DNA from: Tetmemena sp. SeJ-2015 | Lineage: Eukaryota; Ciliophora; Spirotrichea; Sporadotrichida; Oxytrichidae | Direction: 5' to 3' | Length of the DNA stretch: 12,024 bases | Assembly: GCA_027382625.1 (NCBI GenBank) | Contig: JAJKFJ010012780.1 | Span: 1-12,024, forward strand | In this document: piece after piece, positions 8,721 to 12,024 of the stretch | How positions within the stretch are numbered: position 1 is the stretch's first letter | How the letters are laid out: each line of letters begins with the position of its first letter | Position numbers and translations under genes: made by a program | Notes under the pieces: generated by a model | The model's input: the letters and a program-made list of their open reading frames with translations, nothing else | Told to the model about the DNA's origin: nothing | Database searches by the model: none

Positions 8721-9279
8721 GTTTGAATAATAAATTATATTATAATTATATTCATACCATAATTAATCCAAATTATATTTTTATACACATTCATTTTTAA
8801 AAATAGTTTGTTAATCTTATCTTGGTAAACAGAGCAAAAAGATATAATCTATCTTACATTAAAATATAAATAATTTAACTATAGCGATAAAACATAATAA
8901 ATCCGTTCTATCCGCTGGGTATATCTTTTACTACTCTGGTATTTAAAGTTTTTTAGTAAATGATTTAATAAAAGCAAAGGTTTAACAAGGAAAAATGACA
9001 TAGACTTCTATTACGCCTTAGAAATGGCTTTTATATTTTTAAGAAATATTTGCTTGAGTTTTGTTTTAATTTATTAAAGATAAAATAGAGTTAGACTGAT
9101 TCTTCATATTTTTTAAAGCATAAATAAAAAGACTTTATCAGACTAAATTTTGGATTATTTTGAGGTTGAATTTAGAGAGAAATGGATCTCTCAAATGTAA
9201 TTAATTATAGTAAACTACATAAGGTGGCTTCAATATGAATAATAAATAGTGCTAACATAGAGATACATAAGCTGTAATG
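8721..9279. other. AT-rich stretch, no gene seen
   Basis: No supported exon. It may contain an intron or the earlier exons of the small element ending at 8601, but nothing in the sequence shows this. Confidence 0.45.
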
Positions 9280-9564
9280 TCATAGTTCTGCTTTCTTATG
9301 TCGCCTATTTTTAAGGCTTTTTAAGTTAGTCATTCTCACCCGAGCTATCTTCGTTAAGGCAGGGAGGGGATCTCGCTATTCACTTTGATAAAGAAAGGAG
9401 GCTCCACATCTGCTCCACCTCTCTTCATAAAGGCGTGATCTACCTTCACTTACCGTCAAAAGGAGTGATTGAGAACGACCAGTCTCAAAGAGTAACTCTG
9501 GAGTAAAAGGATTATTATTCCCTTTGTAGTCTCTGAGGTCATTAAATTAAAGTGGTCTCTTCAT
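9280..9564 (-). CDS. Gene E: complete three-exon gene for a 72-residue protein
   Basis: ATG at 9564 opens exon 1 (37 codons, MKRPLQFNDLRDYKGNNN, then PFTPELLFETGRSQSLLLT). A 31 nt intron (GTAAGT..GAAG) joins to exon 2, RGGADVEPPFFIKVNSEI then PSLPQRRQL. A 35 nt intron containing CTAAC joins to a short last exon, RHKKAEL, and TGA at 9280..9282. Exons of 111, 83 and 25 nt total 219 nt, exactly 73 codons, with every junction in phase. One TAA and further TAA/TAG codons serve as Gln. The product is small and basic at its C-terminus, without a signal peptide or membrane segment; it is not recognised. Because both introns and the start and stop fall into place together, this is the best complete gene model in the window. 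Confidence 0.78.
9305..9339 (-). other. Intron 2 of gene E (35 nt)
   Basis: It begins GTGAGA, carries a CTAAC branch-like motif in its first half and ends AAAATAG. Unspliced, exon 2 hits TGA at the junction itself. Confidence 0.75.
9423..9453 (-). other. Intron 1 of gene E (31 nt)
   Basis: It begins with consensus GTAAGT and ends TATGAAG, phase 0. Reading through it also stays open, so phase alone does not prove it, but the exon 2 frame entered by splicing has far more ordinary codons and residues. Confidence 0.7.
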
Positions 9565-9987
9565 ATTTATTAATAAGCATTAATTCATTCACCTAAAGTA
9601 GGTCATGCTAACTAAAAGTAGCAAGATATATTTTATCAGATTAATCTTTCATAATAAATTTTTAAAGACGTCAATCTTATAAATCTTAGAGCTCAGATAT
9701 TTTTATTTTAGCTGGTTCAATGATACTAAATATATTCTTGTTAGATACTTTTTAAATTTATATTAAGAGCAGATAATTATCTCTTATTCTCTTGTAATTT
9801 AAATTGAATAGTGATGATGGGGCTAAGAATGTGGATTGGTCGCACTTTACATAAAGCCTTAATTTATGTTTTTAATAAAATTTAAGTATATTATGTAAAT
9901 TTATTAAACTTCAAAATAAATTTATCAAATTAAGTGTTCACAACTAATTAATTAACGCTTGATAATCTATGATCAAGGAAATTATGA
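9565..9987. other. AT-rich spacer between genes E and F
   Basis: Genes E and F lie on the same strand, so this should hold the promoter of E and the 3' end of F. A slightly GC-richer patch near 9810..9860 reads ambiguously in all frames and is not called. Confidence 0.5.
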
Positions 9988-11522
9988 TCACAAAGTTTCA
10001 GTAATAAGGTTCTTTGAATCAATACCTCTCTATTTATTTCTTAGAGAGGCAGGCTTAAAACTTTTTGCGGGCAATTGCTTAGCCTCGTTGGTTTATTATG
10101 CTTAAATATCATTGTATTAGGAATCTACTTGCATTTTGTGTTCTTCATCTGTGTGGGTTTGATTTACTTCAGCTTATTCGATAATGTGGTTAGTTTGTTG
10201 ATAGTCATCCACTCTCATGTAAACTATTACTGATTATTGGCATATCACAAGTTAAATTATAATTTAAAGATTACTTATTCTTTTGGAAGTTAAGACCTCC
10301 TGCCTCAATTTAATACAGATCTTCTAACTCCTCATCAACTCCGTTCTTTATTATCTCTGGTTGCTTTCTCTTGCTCTTCAGCATATCTACAAGCAAATTC
10401 AAACAATTCATCATAGAATTTATGAGCAAATAACTCTCTTCATCAAATAATTAATCCTATATATTTAATCTTAGATAATATATTAATAAATTTAAAAATC
10501 AAAAGAGAATTGAATAGAATTGCTTTGCTTAATTATTATTTATAGCATCAGACTTGATAATTTTAAGATGATTTTCTTTTTAATCTATTAATATAAATAA
10601 ATTAAAAAATATTAATTTATATTGTATTTAATTCAGCTTTATGAGAGGACTTTATTTTAAAATGAAGATAGTATTATTATAAATATGAGAAACTTACTGA
10701 TTTCAATTGTAGGAGGTGCTACTCTGTGGTAAGTCTCTCCAGAGTACTTCATGGATAGTTGAATGTCCTTCTGCATCTATTTTTGTTTGCTGAGTTGTTT
10801 CTGATCTCTTTTGTTAAGATCAATAATAATAATATATTTTAGAAGATCTTGTTCATTATTTGATTTGGGTGAGTCATTGTCATCTTCATCGGACGAAGAT
10901 TCTTAATCTTGAATGAGATTGAGAGTGTCTCTGATGCTAAAGAGTTTGGTAGCCTTTTAAATATGCTTGATAGGTACTTGCTTTTTAGACTGCTCAATCT
11001 TAGAAAGTTACTCTTTGTTTTACTAGTGAATTTGGTTATTGTAGTTAAAACTTAAATGAAAATTAAAATTAATATAATAAATGAGAAGTTGTAATATGCT
11101 TGTCGATAAATTTTGATGAAGATAGCTGAATATGGGGCTTGTTCAATATCTTATTTAATTTAGTCTGCTCTGCTGCCATTACGATAAGTTCACTAAGAGA
11201 TCTTGATGTTTTTGACTCTGAACCAAGAAATTAATCAAATTCACAAAATTATGACCGATTTAACACTCTACACAGGCCTCACGTAAAAGGCGCAAGGATG
11301 AAAACATCTGAGAATTTCATGCTTAATTAAATGATCATAATTTCATTTAAAAAATTCTTGCTTCAAATATAGCAGATTCGATATTATAATATTTATTCTT
11401 GTTTTTTTTTTTGAATTCTCAGCTATATTGGTATACTTGTGTCCATCATTTTTACTACTGGCAGCATACTTCTAGTTTGTTTGTTCCGATTCACTGCTTG
11501 AACTTTCGTAGCCAGCCAACAT
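9988..11522 (-). CDS. Gene F: multi-exon acidic/Ser-rich ciliate-code protein, probably nuclear
   Basis: The proposed start is ATG at 11522, MLAGYESSSSESEQTNQKY, a Ser/Glu-rich N-terminus. A middle island (about 11320..11100) contains several natural frames, among them SLSELIVMAAEQTKLNKI; its splicing is unresolved. The exon over about 11040..10698 is solid: HQQNKEQLSKIEQSKK, KATKLFSIRDTLNLIQDQ, the acidic ESSSDEDDNDSPKS and KYSGETYHRVAPPTIEI. A 260 nt intron with GTAAGT leads to SYLLINSMMNCLNLLVD, KSKRKQPEIIKNGVDEELED and LYQIEAGGLNFQKNK. A 61 nt intron leads to the last exon (VDDYQQTNHIIEQAEVNQ .. SFKPASLRNKQRGIDSKN) ending at TGA 9988..9990. Acidic Ser clusters suggest casein-kinase-2-type sites and a nuclear protein, by inference only. 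No named family is recognised. Confidence 0.75.
10025..10049. repeat. Short inverted repeat (8-bp arms, 9-nt loop)
   Basis: CCTCTCTA and TAGAGAGG are exact complements. They lie inside the last exon of gene F and are most likely incidental. Confidence 0.5.
10214..10274 (-). other. Intron of gene F (61 nt)
   Basis: It begins GTAATC, includes TTTAAC as a branch-like motif and ends CATGAG. An earlier AATCAG acceptor does not fit the phase. Splicing joins NFQKNK to VDDYQQTNH. Confidence 0.6.
10438..10697 (-). other. Intron of gene F (260 nt)
   Basis: It begins with consensus GTAAGT after PPTIEI and ends GATGAAG, entering the frame KSYLLINSMMNCLNL. The interior is very AT-rich. It is much longer than the other introns here. 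Confidence 0.65.
11041..11110 (-). other. Unresolved AT-rich interruption in gene F
   Basis: The frame changes between the middle island and the next exon, but no GT occurs on the minus strand from the ATG at 11179 to about 11050. A canonical intron placed only here is therefore not possible. A longer intron, an extra exon boundary upstream or another kind of interruption must explain it. Confidence 0.4.
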
Positions 11523-11998
11523 ACTTTTTAACATTTCTACAAATTAATTATTTAATCATTATTTGCAAATCTATATGCAATTAATCTTCTATTTTTAATA
11601 CATTAAATATTGAATTGTTTTATTCTATAATTTTAACTTTATCTTTTACTGTGTTTATCAAATAAGATTGGTTACAAAACAAGATAGGGTTAGTGAGCTT
11701 TAAGAAGTATGATTCAATTAAAATATATAATGAAAAAAGTTTATGAATTTTAACTTCCTATTTTGAGCTTTAAATAAATGAAACCATTAATTTATTTATA
11801 ATCAAAAATTTAATCCTTCAATTATATGAGAGTAAAACAGACTTAAATACTAAATTAAATAATGATTTTTTAATTATAGATTTTTTTTAAATGTGTTTTA
11901 ATTAAGGAAGGAATTGGTGATTGGGAGTGAGTAAATAAATAGAGTTATTAAGGAATTTGATAATTTGAATAATTACATATTTATCATAGCAAGAAAAA
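11523..11998. promoter_or_regulatory. AT-rich divergent region upstream of genes F and G
   Basis: This 476 bp stretch lies between the proposed start of gene F (minus) and a possible plus-strand start at 11999. There is no exon evidence; promoter function is inferred from orientation only. Confidence 0.35.
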
Positions 11999-12024
11999 AT
12001 GAGCTTAATTAGAAAGATTTCCGA
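11999..12024 (+). CDS. Gene G: possible 5' end of a gene cut by the window edge
   Basis: ATG at 11999 follows six A residues (AAAAAATGAG), a context like that of gene C (TTTAAAATGAG), and reads MSLIRKIS before the edge. GC content rises here. Eight codons are too few for any functional statement. Confidence 0.35.

Noticed and set aside
9298..9433. Plus-strand ATG frame (MSPIFKAFQVSHSHPSYL...)
   Set aside because: It reads plausibly but lies antisense to gene E, where start, two canonical introns and stop fit together exactly.
11399..11584. Plus-strand frame of 61 codons rich in Phe, Tyr and Cys
   Set aside because: Antisense to the MLAGYESSSSESE exon of gene F; its start sits on a T-run that is the complement of a Lys-coding A-run.

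Overview
The window looks like nuclear DNA from a ciliate, or less likely another eukaryote with the same code. Read with the standard code it holds almost nothing, because every frame breaks within about 95 codons. If TAA and TAG are read as glutamine and only TGA as stop (ciliate nuclear code, table 6), long frames appear. The clearest is the minus-strand frame over 1..1086: 362 codons with no TGA but many in-frame TAA and TAG. Further evidence is small GT..AG introns, mostly 31-61 nt, whose removal restores phase, and gene islands of about 38-45 % GC set in spacers of roughly 20-25 % GC. I see no telomeric repeats, prokaryotic operons, rRNA, tRNA or CRISPR.

Layout, left to right. (1) Gene A, minus, 1..1372, 3' end outside the window. 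(2) AT-rich spacer 1373..2952. (3) Gene B, plus, about 2953/3075..3618. (4) AT-rich spacer 3619..4366. (5) Gene C, minus, 4367..6841, the best-supported gene, with eight proposed introns. (6) AT-rich spacer 6842..7621, a divergent promoter region. (7) Gene D, plus, 7622..about 8084. (8) AT-rich stretch with a small minus-strand terminal exon ending at 8601. (9) Gene E, minus, 9280..9564, a complete 72-residue protein from three exons. (10) Spacer 9565..9987. (11) Gene F, minus, 9988..11522, several exons, Ser/Asp/Glu-rich. (12) Spacer 11523..11998. (13) Possible start of gene G, plus, 11999 to the right edge.

I cannot name any of these genes. The best functional hint is a segment shared by genes A and C (core GMP-x-M-x-F, then W-x-K-L-x-N-x-M-x-x-F). 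It may be a diverged histidine-kinase/ATPase N-box, but this is weak. Exon boundaries come from reading-frame continuity plus GT..AG and were not tested against RNA. Outer gene limits are less certain than the core exons.
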